From: Bacteroidia bacterium
Lineage (GTDB): Bacteria > Bacteroidota > Bacteroidia > NS11-12g > UBA9320
NCBI GenBank assembly: GCA_028339355.1
Contig: JAOLBX010000001.1
Coordinates: 154,968-218,967, forward strand
Reading direction: 5' to 3'
Length of the DNA: 64,000 nt
Shown here: positions 35,546 to 45,571 of the stretch, in pieces
Layout of the letters: each line of letters starts with the position of its first letter
Position numbering within the stretch: the first letter of the stretch is position 1
The notes under the pieces: model-generated
Told to the model about the DNA's origin: nothing
The model's input: the letters and a program-made list of their open reading frames with translations, nothing else
Databases searched by the model: none
Position numbers and translations under genes: made by a program

Positions 35546-35968
35546 ATGACAAACAAAGAAACCATAGGATGCTTTTATAGTGTATTTGCACGTGGAGATG
35601 CGGAAAGAATGTCTCAGTGCTATCACGATGATGTCCTTTTCACAGATCCGGCTTTTGGCACACTCAAAGGAGAGCAAGCTAAATCTATGTGGAAGATGCT
35701 TATAGAGCGAAGCAATGGCAACATAGATATTCAATTCAATGACATAAAAGCGGATAGCCATACTGGCTCAGCAAAGTGGACAGCTAAATATGAGTACGGA
35801 CCACAAAAAAGAGAGGTAATAAATCATATTACGGCTACTTTTGAGTTCAAAGACGGTAAGATAATAGCCCATAGGGATGACTTTGATATGTGGAAATGGA
35901 GTCGTCAAACATTGGGAACAACAGGTGTACTTCTTGGATGGTCAACTTTTATGAAAAACAAGATTTAA
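35546..35968 (+). CDS. Nuclear transport factor 2 (SnoaL-like) family protein
   Basis: 140 aa, cytosolic, a cone-shaped alpha+beta barrel of the NTF2 superfamily. Recognisable motifs are GCFYSVFARGDAERMSQCYH, DDVLFTDPAFGTLKG and FEFKDGKIIAHRDDFDMWKW. In this family the pocket can serve as an isomerase, cyclase or ligand-binding site; the DFDMWKWSRQ tail fits the limonene-epoxide-hydrolase-like branch common in Bacteroidota. No substrate can be given. It is intact although the next three genes are all broken. Confidence 0.85.
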   Translation: MTNKETIGCFYSVFARGDAERMSQCYHDDVLFTDPAFGTLKGEQAKSMWKMLIERSNGNIDIQFNDIKADSHTGSAKWTAKYEYGPQKREVINHITATFEFKDGKIIAHRDDFDMWKWSRQTLGTTGVLLGWSTFMKNKI

Positions 35969-35998
35969 AAAACCACCAATTCTTTATTAAATAAATAT

Positions 35999-36241
35999 AT
36001 GAAAACTATAACTCTACTATTATTTATGCTCATGATAGGACTCTCGTCATGCAAAGAAGACTGCGTACAAGACACCAAGTGCTCAGAGCAGTTGCCCACG
36101 GGAACTACCTGTCAAGCATATTAGGAAAGCTGGCTCTACAATCCAGACACTAAGGAATGCGAATACAAAGGCTATAGTGGCTGCTCACCTATTGGTTTTG
36201 ACAGCGAAGCAGAGTGCAATAAATGTGATTGTGACGACTAG
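35999..36241 (+). pseudogene. Kunitz (BPTI)-like small lipoprotein interrupted by TAG
   Basis: ATG 35999 opens MKTITLLLFMLMIGLSSCKE, a lipoprotein signal with lipobox cysteine. TAG at 36122-36124 (codon 42) stops it, but the frame continues to TAG 36239-36241. The whole frame has the Kunitz cysteine pattern: C-x9-C-x15-C-x7-C-x10-C, then CNKC. The x15 and x7 spacings are as in BPTI, and it has ESWLYN where BPTI has RYFYN. At the reactive-site (P1) position after the second cysteine there is Gln. Kunitz domains inhibit serine proteases, so this was probably a cell-surface inhibitor. The stop lies two codons after CQA. Confidence 0.75.
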
Positions 36242-36323
36242 CTACACACGATATTATTGAATTCCATACTCTAAGAGCAGATGGCGTGATAAGTATTATA
36301 GCACATAGCTGTAAACCCTACCC

Positions 36324-36338
36324 ACCACTAGTTCCAGC
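36324..36338. repeat. Half of a REP-like element
   Basis: ACCACTAGTTCCAGC resembles the left half of the REP hairpins at 11.4-12.0 kb (CCGCTAGTCCCAGC). The right half is missing. It lies between two broken genes. Confidence 0.4.
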
Positions 36339-36443
36339 ATTTCAAAGAACCTTCAATCCTAAATAGTTTTATTAGAATACCTTTGAGATTGACACTGTAC
36401 CAAAACCCACCGTTCTTGATAATCTGAACATATAACCACCAAC

Positions 36444-38791
36444 ATGGAAGAGAACTTAGACAAAATAAAAGAAATTGAGAATCGTTTAGAAAGCTTAAGC
36501 AGGAAGGACTCGTAGAAGAAACAAATAGGCTCCGGCAGTCCCTCAATATCATAAAATCTGGAACTAAATCGGATAAAATTGCAACGGCTGAAAAGCATGA
36601 GGCAAGAATACCAACTCCTGCAGTATCTTCTTTAAAGGTCATTAGTACTGAATTAGTTTCTGCGGACCCTCCTTTGAGAACTAGAAAAACATCATTGCCT
36701 CTTACTAAATCCTCTCTTGAAAAATTTATTGGTGAAAACCTTATTAATAAAATAGGAATCATCATCACCGTCCTTGGTGTAGGCATAGGTGCTAAATACA
36801 GTATAGATAATGGACTAATTAGTCCTCTTACACTTATTGTACTTTGTTATCTCACGGGTTTTGGACTATTGGGTTTTGGGATGAAGCTTAAGACAAAAAT
36901 AGAAAGCTACAGTGCCGTTCTGGTAATTGGAGCTATGGCAATATTATATTTTATAACATACCTAGGTTATGAACTTTACCACCTATTTCCGCAGTTGGCA
37001 GCCTTTGGTCTTATGCTTGTATTCACTGCTTTCACGGTGTATGCAGCACTCAATTACAATAAATAAATAATAGCTATACTCAGCCTTGTAGGAGCATATG
37101 CTGTTCCCTTCCTGCTAAGTTCTGGATTTGGAAGAGTAGATATTCTATTTAGTTATATGGCATTAATCAATATAGGAATTTTAATAATAGCGTTAAAAAA
37201 ATATTGGAAACCTCTTTACTATGCTGCTTTTGGTATCACTTGGGTAATGCTATTAGGTTGGCTATTGTCTAACTACAATGAAAACTCTCAATTCAATCTA
37301 GCACTTTTGTTTCTATCGATATTTTATTTGATTTTCTATGCAACATTTATCGGATACAAAATCACGCATAAAAAGAATTTTGTGCGAGGAGATATTGTCG
37401 TTTTACTCCTAAACTCCTTCCTGTTTTATGGTATAGGATTTGTTCTTCTCAAAGAAAATAATAGCACAGATCATTTACTAGGTATTTTCACACTTATCAA
37501 TGCCTTAATACACTTTGCCATAAGTACTCTCATCTACCGTATAAAACTGGCAGATAAAAACATATTTTATATGATATCTGGGCTGGTACTAGTATTTATA
37601 ACCATCGCTATACCTGTGCAACTAGATGGAAACTGGGTGACTCTGCTATGGGTCGGAGAGGCTGCTATTTTGTTTTGGATAGGAAGAACCAAAGAAGTCC
37701 CTATATATGAGACTATTTCGTATGTGTTAATGCTTCTTGCGACATTTAGTTTATATCAAGATTGGAGCATATTTTACTCCCAATTCAGTTATATTTCAGA
37801 GTATGAGATTAACAACAATTTGTATCAAAAAACTCCAGTTTTCAATGTTCAATTTTTGAGCTCTATCTTTTTCATAGCAGGTTTTACTTTCATCAACTAC
37901 ATAAGCAGAAAACAAGAATTCATAACAGATGACGTTAAGAAAAATAAATTTTCAAAGCTTAGTGTTTTTGCCATACCCTCAATTCTTATAGGAGGTGCAT
38001 TTTTGGCTTTCTACTTAGAAATAGCAGAGTACTGGCACCAGACGTCTTACAGCACCGCTGTAAAATCCGACATGGGAAATGTTCAAAATATAGATTTAGA
38101 ATATTTCAAATCTATTTGGTTAATTAACTATTCAATGATATTTGCTGCTTTAGTTTCAATACTAAACATCAAGTATCTAAAGAATAAGGAATTTGCAAAA
38201 ATCAACTTAGTGCTCAACGCAACTATAGTATTGGCATTTTTGACCTCAGGCTTATTTTCTATTAGTGAACTTAGAGAGTCCTATATCAGCAGTACGGAGT
38301 CTGAATTTTTCAACCACGGGTGGTTTAATCTAGGAATTAGGTACCTATCGATCACATTACTATGTGTATTTATTTTTCTTTGTTTCAAGTACATCAAACA
38401 AGATTTTATTGAGGATAACTACCGTAAGATTTTTGACATAGTGTTACACGTATCGATAGTTTGGGTATTGAGCAGCGAGTTGCTGAGCATTATGAGCGTG
38501 GGTGGCGTAGCCAACAACTATAAACTGGGCCTGAGTATTCTTTGGGGTATATACTCCTTAGCCATAGTAGCATATGGAATTTGGAAGAACAATGCCTTCC
38601 TGCGTATCGGAGCTATCATACTTTTTGCAGCCACATTAATCAAAGTATTCTTCTATGACATATCTCATCTAGATACTATTGCCAAGACTATAGTTTTCGT
38701 TTCTTTGGGTGCGCTACTGCTTATAATATCTTACTTATATAATCGATTCAAAAACCTAATTACCTATCAAGAAGATGAGAACATTTCTTAG
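36444..38791 (+). pseudogene. DUF2339-family multi-pass membrane protein, broken by a frameshift and a TAA
   Basis: The gene starts MEENLDKIKEIENRLESL, then needs one added base near 36497 (TTAAG for TTAAAG) to reach KQEGLVEETNRLRQSLN. Without it the frame ends at TAG 36513. The frame then holds the family motif LEKFIGENLINKIGIIITVL and runs through helices to TAA 37064-37066 after LNYNK. The same frame continues IIAILSLVGAYAVPFLLSSG without gap, as in intact homologues, to the real end at 38791. It therefore has two lesions. DUF2339 proteins are large membrane proteins (often 10-20 helices) of unknown function, usually followed by a DUF3999 gene as here. Confidence 0.85.
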
Positions 38792-40004
38792 TTTATTTTT
38801 CGGACTCATTATAGCACAAGGCTATGCTCAACTAAGAGGTTATTCCTACTCTCAAGAGATACTAGATGCCAGTAATAATTGGCACAAAATCGAATTGCCT
38901 AATTCGATGTTTCAGCATCTCAACAGTAGACAGAGCGATATACGAATACTTGGAATTACTCCGGACAATGACACTATAGAAACTCCATACTTAATAGAAG
39001 AATATAAACATAATTCTTCTGTTGTAGAATTCCCTTTTGAGCAACTAAATAGTAGTCGAAAAGATGATACGTATTATTCCGCGTTCAAATTAAACAAACT
39101 AGTCGCGATCAATCAGATTGAGCTTAGATTATCCAACCAAAACTTCGACTACAGAGTCAAACTAGAAGGAAGCTCTGACAATAATGAGTGGTTTACTATT
39201 TTAAATGACTACCGTATTTTGGGATTAAACACTAGTAGTGAAAGGCTTTCTTTTAAAAAGCTCCTGTTCTCAAAAAGTTTGTACCAGTACTCTAGAGTAT
39301 CAATACTCACTTCGGAACATCCAAAAATAGAAGGTGCAAGCATCAATTTTTATGATAACTCAGAAGTAAAAATGAGTACTTATACCTATGAGAAAATAAA
39401 TGAAGTAACTAATGAAGACAATGAAACCATTTTTCAAATTGAGCTAGACGAAGCAGTACCTGTAAGCTACATAAATATACAGACCAATCATAACCAAGAC
39501 TTTGCACGACGACTAGAAGTAGAAGCTCTGTTAGACATCTTCGAGACAGAAAAAGGAATGAGGTATAGCTATAGCACCATACACAATGGTTTATTCAGCT
39601 CTCTACAATCCAATAAATACAACTTCAATCCTACTCTTGCCAAAATTTTTAGAATCAAAATAATCAACAACGACAATACTCCGATTCCCATTGCAGATAT
39701 CAAGTTAAAAGGGTTTAAGAGTACCTTGACAACGCGATTAGATTCTTCGGCAAAGTATTTCTTAGTCTACGGAAATTCCAAAGCAACATCGCCAAATTAC
39801 GATCTTGTATTATTTAAAGATAAGCTACCCAGCGACATATCATTTACTAAGCTAGGAGAGACAAAATCGTATATAGCTGAAGAAGTCCCTTCACCTGCAA
39901 AATCTTCAAAATGGATATTGTGGATTATAATACCAGCATGAGTTTTACTTCTTGGAGGGTTTACGATAAAAATGATGCGTACTACCTCCGAAAATTTAAG
40001 CTAA
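38775..40004 (+). pseudogene. DUF3999-family exported protein, TGA inside its C-terminal membrane helix
   Basis: A signal peptide (MRTFLSLFFGLIIAQGYAQ) is followed by beta-sandwich sequence (IELRLSNQNFDYRVKLEGSS, a discoidin-like segment). The C-terminal helix begins SSKWILWIIIPA, meets TGA at 39939-39941, then continues VLLLGGFTIKMMR to TAA at 40002-40004. The stop splits one membrane helix, so the full gene was about 409 codons. The product without the last part would lose half of its anchor, which may still allow some function. It overlaps the DUF2339 frame by 17 bases, so the two were co-translated. Confidence 0.7.
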
Positions 40005-40023
40005 ATCGACACTAACTTAAGCC

Positions 40024-41337
40024 TTAGTCTCTATTTCCACTACCTGAGTTGTTTCTAGGCTTACGTCGAAAATTTCGATTACCGCCATTTCCGCCTCCAT
40101 TACGATTTCTACTATTGGACTGAGAATTGCTATTGGTATTTCTTCCGCGATTATCATTTCTTCCTCTTCCTTGCACACGCTTTTTACCGCCTTCTACAGG
40201 TCCCTTAGTAGGTTCAAAACCTTCTATTACTTCACTCTCTAAACGCATTCCAAGGAGTTTCTCAATACCTCTTACATACTCTGCCTCATCTGCACTAACG
40301 AGAGAAATAGCCTGCCCGCTAGCTCCTGCCCTACCTGTTCTACCGATACGGTGCACATAGTCTTCAGGTACGTTTGGCAGCTCAAAATTTATAACATAAG
40401 GAAGCAAAGGTATATCCAGACCACGTGCCGCTATATCAGTAGCTACAAGCACACTGATTTCTTTTGATTTAAAACCCGCTAGTGCTCTTGTACGTGCACC
40501 CTGAGATTTATTACCATGAATGGCAGCAGCTGTTATTTTTGCTTTGTTGAGTTTCTCTGCTAGTCGATTAGCACCGTGTTTTGTTCTTGTAAAGACTAAT
40601 ACTTGATGCCAGTTCCCATCCCATATTAATTTGGTAATCAACTCGGTCTTACGCTTCGCATCGCATCGATATATTAATTGATTGACTAGCTCAGCAGTAG
40701 TATTTTCTGGTGTAGCTTCTACAGTCACCGGATTTGTAAGTATGCCATTGGCTAGAGCACGTATCTCTCTTGAGAATGTAGCACTAAACAATAAGTTTTG
40801 TCTTCTAAGAGGCATCTTACTCATTATTCTCTTTATGTCTCTAAGAAAACCCATATCTAGCATTCTATCTGCCTCATCCAGCACCAAAAATTCGATATGC
40901 TCCAGTGAAATAAAACCTTGATTCTGCAAATCCATCAATCTACCAGGTGTAGCCACTAAAATGTCTATACCTGCTCTAAGTTTGTTTACCTGAGGGTTTT
41001 GGTTTACCCCTCCAAATATTACCATGCTTCGTAAGTCTGTATACTTGCTGTAGGTAACGATATCTTCTAAAACTTGGGCAGCAAGTTCGCGAGTAGGTGT
41101 AAGCACCAATGCACGTATTACTCTCTTATTTTTAGGTGGTTCTTTGCATAGCAATTGTATCATTGGAATAGCAAAACCTGCAGTTTTACCTGTTCCTGTT
41201 TGTGCAGATGCTAAAACATCTTTTCCTTCTAATACTCTTGGTATTGCTTTTTCTTGAATAGGACTAGGCGTTTCATACCCCTTATCTGCTACCGCTTTTA
41301 ATAAGGCTTCGGTAAGGCCTAGGTCATTAAATGTCAT
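40024..41337 (-). CDS. DEAD-box RNA helicase, RhlE-like, with Arg/Asn/Gly-rich tail
   Basis: 437 aa. The start is [20 protein letters not shown] at 41337; the longer frame adds 33 unlikely residues. All motifs are present: [42 protein letters not shown] and [12 protein letters not shown]. The last 65 residues are rich in Arg, Asn and Gly ([18 protein letters not shown]), a disordered RNA-binding tail seen in cold-induced DEAD-box proteins. A perfect -7 box at 41394-41401 gives a leader of about 50 bases, longer than for most genes here and possibly regulatory. Confidence 0.92.
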   Translation of the reverse strand: MTFNDLGLTEALLKAVADKGYETPSPIQEKAIPRVLEGKDVLASAQTGTGKTAGFAIPMIQLLCKEPPKNKRVIRALVLTPTRELAAQVLEDIVTYSKYTDLRSMVIFGGVNQNPQVNKLRAGIDILVATPGRLMDLQNQGFISLEHIEFLVLDEADRMLDMGFLRDIKRIMSKMPLRRQNLLFSATFSREIRALANGILTNPVTVEATPENTTAELVNQLIYRCDAKRKTELITKLIWDGNWHQVLVFTRTKHGANRLAEKLNKAKITAAAIHGNKSQGARTRALAGFKSKEISVLVATDIAARGLDIPLLPYVINFELPNVPEDYVHRIGRTGRAGASGQAISLVSADEAEYVRGIEKLLGMRLESEVIEGFEPTKGPVEGGKKRVQGRGRNDNRGRNTNSNSQSNSRNRNGGGNGGNRNFRRKPRNNSGSGNRD

Positions 41338-41393
41338 ATGTTTTGGTTGAAATGACAATCTACTTCTGACCTCACTCCTCGTTTTGTATAATG

Positions 41394-41401
41394 CAAAGGT
41401 A
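41394..41401 (-). promoter_or_regulatory. -7 box TACCTTTG for the second helicase gene
   Basis: A perfect TAnnTTTG about 57 bases before ATG 41337. It leaves a leader of about 50 bases, unlike most promoters in the window. Confidence 0.5.
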
Positions 41402-41542
41402 GGTGGATAACAATGACGTAGTCCACATTCATCCATTTATATTACTTCTGGAATTACAAATAAGGACAGTGCGGCACTTGTTTATTACAGTACTGGAATT
41501 GAGAAACAGTTACAACATACTGCACAAGAATTAAAACACAAG

Positions 41543-41881
41543 ATGAACAAAATAAAAGCACTAATCATTGCTGGACTACTTGTACTAGTGGGTTGCCACT
41601 CTTCTAAACAAGTCTCACAAGCTCTAGTCCCTAACATGGCCCAAGCGGTAGCAATTTACCCTGGTTACACTCCTGAGCAATTTGCAGAAGGAGAAAAACT
41701 ATACATACAGAAATGCACCACAAGCCACAACAAAAAGGAAGCTACAGAACACAACCAAGCTGAATGGGAGAAAATAGTACCCAAAATGGTATCAATGGCT
41801 AATAAGAAAAGTACTACTATAGATATTTCATCTAAAGATTTGATTCTCAAATATCTCGTAACTATGAGCTTATCTATATAA
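41543..41881 (+). CDS. Cytochrome c-like small lipoprotein lacking the haem motif
   Basis: 112 aa with a lipoprotein signal (IIAGLLVLVGCHSSK). The mature part looks like a Bacteroidota cytochrome c: GYTPEQFAEGEKLYIQKC, then WEKIVPKMVSMANKK and LILKYLVTMS. But the haem-binding site reads CTTSH (residues 58-62) where CxxCH is expected; the second cysteine is serine (AGC, one base from TGC). Covalent haem attachment would therefore fail or be by a single bond. The gene is intact otherwise. Its upstream region shows no perfect -7 box. Confidence 0.75.
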   Translation: MNKIKALIIAGLLVLVGCHSSKQVSQALVPNMAQAVAIYPGYTPEQFAEGEKLYIQKCTTSHNKKEATEHNQAEWEKIVPKMVSMANKKSTTIDISSKDLILKYLVTMSLSI

Positions 41882-42034
41882 TACAATTACAAAAACGAAG
41901 AGGTATTAAGAGAAGGGCAGAATAGCAATCAAATCACATTTATGCTTACAGAGCACTGTAATTACTATGCAGTACAGGATGCTTAAGTTAGAGTAATTTA
42001 GGTATGAAATTGTAATTCCTTAATTGAGTTCAAG

Positions 42035-43681
42035 CTAGTGATTGTATTTCGCTACGATAGGCATCCTCCGACCTGTACCAAAAGCTTTGTGAGATATGCG
42101 TAGGGTGGGACTTGCCTGAAACCTTTTGTACTCATTACGATCTACCATCTTCACAATCTTACGCACCAAAGTCTCATCTAGTCCTTCTTCCTTCAAAGCG
42201 ACTATCTCCTTCCATCCCTTTTTACCTTCTATATAATGAAAAAGAATTTTGTCCAATATAGGATAAGGGGGTAATGAGTCGCTGTCCTTCTGGTCTGGTC
42301 TCAGCTCCGCACTAGGTTCCTTATTCACTATCTCGTAAGGTATCACTTCTCCATACCTATTGATAAATCTCGCCAATTCGTATACTTGCTCTTTGTACAA
42401 ATCTCCTATTACAGACAGACCTCCGCACATATCACCGTACAGTGTACTGTATCCCACAGCAGATTCACTCTTATTGCTTGTGTTGAGTACGATATGACCA
42501 AACTTATTACTGTATGCCATAAGAATTACTCCACGGCTACGAGCTTGTAAATTTTCTTCGGTCACATTGGGTGCCACACCTGCAAACTCATCTGCCAGGG
42601 TGTCTTCAAAAGCATCGTATGCCTTTCTTATGGATATGTTACTAAATGGGGAACCAAGATTTTCTGCCAGCTTCTTAGCATCATCTTCAGATCCAGTACT
42701 GCTATACTTGCTAGGCATAGTAATGGCCTTAACATTCTCAGCACCTAGAGCCTCGGCTGCCATGGCATGAACTACTGCACTATCGATACCTCCACTACTG
42801 CCTAGTACTGCCTTCTTAAAGCCTATTTTACCAAAATAGTCTCTCACTCCCATCACCAAAGCGTCGTGAATAAGTCCAATATCATAATCGTAATAGTCTT
42901 CATGATTGTCTGGATAAGGCTTATCGCTCGCCCACTGAATCACCTTGAAATCTTCTTTGTAAAAACCACATTCCTCAACGATATCTCCATCTGCATTGAT
43001 AAACATGGAGCCTCCGTCAAATAGAATATCTGTATTGCCTCCAACTTGATTGACATAAAAAAGTGGTAAAGAATAGGATTTGGCATTTCGCTTCATTCTA
43101 TTCCTGCGTTTCTCTACGTGATTGTAACTATAAGGTGAGCCGCTCAGGTTTATCATTACCGTAGGATTTTGCTTTATGAGCTCGTCCATGGGTGTTACCT
43201 TGTAATACTTTTCTGTATCTATATTCCAAAGATCCTCGCAGATAGTAACAGCTATTTTCTCTCCCATAAAATCTATGCACTCAAAAACTTCGTTGGGTTG
43301 AAAGTACCGATACTCATCAAAAATATCGTACGAAGGTAGTAGTGTTTTATCTACTCTACGTAGCAGTTTTTTGTCCTTGTAGAAATATGCAGAATTGAAT
43401 AGTTTTTTTCCTCTTTCTAACCCGCTCCATGCAGGTCCTCCTAATAGTACCCCTATATTTTCAGTCGCTTGACAAATCTCAACTAGAGCAAGTTCACAAC
43501 GTTCTATGAAGCTAGGATAATCAATTAAATCCTTTGGCGGATAACCACAAACTGCCAACTCAGAAAAAACAACTAAATCTACTTGTTGAGATTTTGCTCT
43601 ATTTATTTCACCGATTATTTTTTCGGTGTTCCCTTCTATATCTCCTATGATATAATTGAGTTGAGCTAGTGCTATGTTCAT
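42035..43681 (-). CDS. nadE: Glutamine-dependent NAD+ synthetase
   Basis: 548 aa. The N-terminal nitrilase-type amidase domain has the Glu-Lys-Cys triad: VVFSELAVCGYPPKDL, RRVDKTLLPSYDIFDE and VTICEDLWN. It releases ammonia from glutamine. The C-terminal synthetase domain starts at about residue 285 with LGSSGGIDSAVVHAMAAEAL, the PP-loop that adenylates nicotinic acid adenine dinucleotide. The final step of NAD synthesis is completed in one protein. It follows the outer-membrane gene with an 18-base gap, and gldB is on the other strand next to that gene; nadE and gldB are neighbours in other gliding bacteria. Confidence 0.95.
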   Translation of the reverse strand: MNIALAQLNYIIGDIEGNTEKIIGEINRAKSQQVDLVVFSELAVCGYPPKDLIDYPSFIERCELALVEICQATENIGVLLGGPAWSGLERGKKLFNSAYFYKDKKLLRRVDKTLLPSYDIFDEYRYFQPNEVFECIDFMGEKIAVTICEDLWNIDTEKYYKVTPMDELIKQNPTVMINLSGSPYSYNHVEKRRNRMKRNAKSYSLPLFYVNQVGGNTDILFDGGSMFINADGDIVEECGFYKEDFKVIQWASDKPYPDNHEDYYDYDIGLIHDALVMGVRDYFGKIGFKKAVLGSSGGIDSAVVHAMAAEALGAENVKAITMPSKYSSTGSEDDAKKLAENLGSPFSNISIRKAYDAFEDTLADEFAGVAPNVTEENLQARSRGVILMAYSNKFGHIVLNTSNKSESAVGYSTLYGDMCGGLSVIGDLYKEQVYELARFINRYGEVIPYEIVNKEPSAELRPDQKDSDSLPPYPILDKILFHYIEGKKGWKEIVALKEEGLDETLVRKIVKMVDRNEYKRFQASPTLRISHKAFGTGRRMPIVAKYNH

Positions 43682-43699
43682 TTAACTTATGTTGCTATC

Positions 43700-44422
43700 T
43701 TAAAACAAAACCCCTGTAGAAATGGCAAAATAGTTGTTTTTCGCATCTGCAGTATTGTCTTTCACAAAAATATCTGTGAATGTATTTGCAAAACGAATAC
43801 CTCCTTGGATAGAAGTACTTCCAGCCATTTTGTACTCTACCCCTCCGCCTATTATAACCGGAAAACGAAACAAGAAAACCTTGTCATCAAAATCATTCAC
43901 TGCAAAATCATCTCCTTCGTTGTCATTCACTTTGAAATCGGTAGGATCTTCATCTGCGATTATTCTTGGAAGCCTCGGAGAAGTTATTGATGTACGTGCG
44001 TTCAATGCAAAACCTGGTGAAAAACCGAAATTTCCCCAATATGTAATATTCCCGATTTCTTTAGTCCTGAATTTTAAACTAATTGGAATTTCTAAGTATT
44101 GTACATTGTAAGAATAATTCAAATCATTGAGAACAGTATTTGAGGTATCTTCTACAAATGACTGATCTGACGTAAGGTTGAATTGTGTTTTCACATTGGA
44201 GAGTAAGAGCTCTGCACTAACCCCGTAGTTTGATCTAAAATAATAATCTCCCATTACTCCGTATGCAAAACCTACTTTAACACCATCATTATCTATAGAT
44301 TTATTGGTTCCACTCATCCATCCCAGGTTCGCTTGCCCTTTTAGTCCAAATCTAAATTCTTCTTGTGCAAAAGATAGTTGTGTAATCAACATACCTAAAG
44401 CTAGTATTGTAACGTTTTTCAT
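43700..44422 (-). CDS. Outer-membrane beta-barrel protein (PorT-like porin family)
   Basis: 240 aa. The start is MKNVTILALGMLITQLSFAQ at 44422, a clear signal peptide; the upstream 70 codons of the open frame are not coding-like and overlap gldB. The mature part begins EEFRFGLKGQANLGWM, followed by beta-strands (KVGFAYGVMGDYYF, VQYLEIPISLKFRT, FRFPVIIGGGVEYKM) and a C-terminal strand ending AISTGVLF with the terminal phenylalanine recognised by BAM. This is the small barrel type with EIP-LKFR strands, seen in the PorT-like family. It is upstream of nadE on the same strand. Confidence 0.8.
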   Translation of the reverse strand: MKNVTILALGMLITQLSFAQEEFRFGLKGQANLGWMSGTNKSIDNDGVKVGFAYGVMGDYYFRSNYGVSAELLLSNVKTQFNLTSDQSFVEDTSNTVLNDLNYSYNVQYLEIPISLKFRTKEIGNITYWGNFGFSPGFALNARTSITSPRLPRIIADEDPTDFKVNDNEGDDFAVNDFDDKVFLFRFPVIIGGGVEYKMAGSTSIQGGIRFANTFTDIFVKDNTADAKNNYFAISTGVLF

Positions 44423-44443
44423 ACTGATAATTTTATAAACTGA

Positions 44444-44459
44444 ACTATTTGCAAAGGTT
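44444..44459. promoter_or_regulatory. Overlapping divergent -7 boxes between gldB and the barrel gene
   Basis: The palindrome TTTGCAAA (44448-44455) gives the TTTG of a minus-strand box AACCTTTG (44452-44459) and of a plus-strand box ACTATTTG (44444-44451). Each differs from TAnnTTTG by one or two bases. The plus box ends eight bases before the gldB ATG. Confidence 0.5.
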
Positions 44460-45497
44460 ATGCCTAAAAAAGTAATAATTCTACACATTGTATTAATAAT
44501 TTCATCCTTTTTTGGACTGAACGGATGTACCGACAATCCCAATGTAAAAGACCTTTCATCTTTAGACCTATCTATGAATGTATTGAGGTTTGAGCAAGAA
44601 CTTTTTGCCTGTAAAAGTGTGAGTGATATCACTACTTTAGCTATGAAATATCCCGATTTCTACAACACATATACACACGACATAATCGGATACAACGTAC
44701 GAGGACCAAAGTCTACAGAAGAAGATATAGCAGTAGAACTCTACAAATATATTGCTCACAAAGATATGAACTCGCTTTTTGGCAAGACGCAAGAAAAATT
44801 CGAAGACTTTGACGCTATACAAGATGAGCTGGAAGAAGCGGCTAAGTACATCAACTTCTATTTTCCACAAGAAAAAATAGAGAACATAACCACTTTCATT
44901 TCCACATTTCACTACGGATCTGTTTACGATGCTTTAGACAAACGATTTCTAATAGGTGTTGACCTTTATCTAGGTGGAGACTACGAAGTATATCAAGCTA
45001 TTGACCCGCAAAACTTTCCTACCTATAGAATTAAGAAATTTGAACCATATAGGATTGTCCCAAATTGTGTTCAGACCTTTACAAATCATATAGTCCCTAG
45101 CTACGAAGGCACCAATTTCATCGAACAAGCTATTTATGAAGGAAAAAAACTATACCTCCTGGACTTACTAATTCCATCCTATCATGATTCCCTAAAAATG
45201 AATTATTTACAAGGTCAAACTGAGTGGGTCATAGATCAAGAAAAGAACATTTGGAGTTATCTGGTTCAGGAAGAAGTACTTTATAGTTCGGATAAAAACA
45301 ACTTTCAAAAACATTACTTCAATGACGGACCTTTTACGACTCCTTTCGGCAATGAAAGCTCACCGCGAGCTGGTGCTTGGATAGGTTGGCAAATCGTAAA
45401 AATGTACATGAAGCAAAACACGGAAATCACCATTCACGAGCTCTTAGCGGATAATAACCACCAAGCAATCTTTCAGAAAAGCGGTTATCGACCATAA
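44460..45497 (+). CDS. gldB: Gliding motility lipoprotein GldB
   Basis: 345 aa. The lipoprotein signal ends in FGLNGC (cysteine 23). The body matches GldB: LDLSMNVLRFEQELFACKSV, LAMKYPDFYNTYTHDIIGYN, ISTFHYGSVYDALDKRFLIG, VDLYLGGDYEVYQAI and WIGWQIVKMYMKQN near the end. GldB is an inner-side lipoprotein needed for gliding and T9SS function in Flavobacterium. It lies divergent to the barrel and nadE genes, the same neighbourhood as in known gliders, but gldC does not follow. The ATG starts only eight bases after a -7-like box. Confidence 0.9.
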   Translation: MPKKVIILHIVLIISSFFGLNGCTDNPNVKDLSSLDLSMNVLRFEQELFACKSVSDITTLAMKYPDFYNTYTHDIIGYNVRGPKSTEEDIAVELYKYIAHKDMNSLFGKTQEKFEDFDAIQDELEEAAKYINFYFPQEKIENITTFISTFHYGSVYDALDKRFLIGVDLYLGGDYEVYQAIDPQNFPTYRIKKFEPYRIVPNCVQTFTNHIVPSYEGTNFIEQAIYEGKKLYLLDLLIPSYHDSLKMNYLQGQTEWVIDQEKNIWSYLVQEEVLYSSDKNNFQKHYFNDGPFTTPFGNESSPRAGAWIGWQIVKMYMKQNTEITIHELLADNNHQAIFQKSGYRP

Positions 45498-45571
45498 TTA
45501 TAAGTTCTAGTATCTAAATCCTAATTATTTGATCTTTGAAAGACGATTAACCATTTTGTTCGAAACACACG

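Noticed and set aside
36328..36786. A 152-codon minus-strand ORF over the start of the DUF2339 gene
   Set aside because: It is a shadow of the plus-strand frame, which matches DUF2339 after correction of one base.
35999..40004. Reassignment of a stop codon, or readthrough/selenocysteine, as the explanation for in-frame TAG, TAA and TGA
   Set aside because: All three codons end intact genes in the same window (for example TAG at 1938, TAA at 195, TGA at 5666 and 55612), one affected gene also has a frameshift, and no SECIS-like hairpin was evident after the TGA.
44423..44632. N-terminal extension of the barrel protein up to 44632
   Set aside because: It would run antisense through gldB, and the clear signal peptide starts at 44422.
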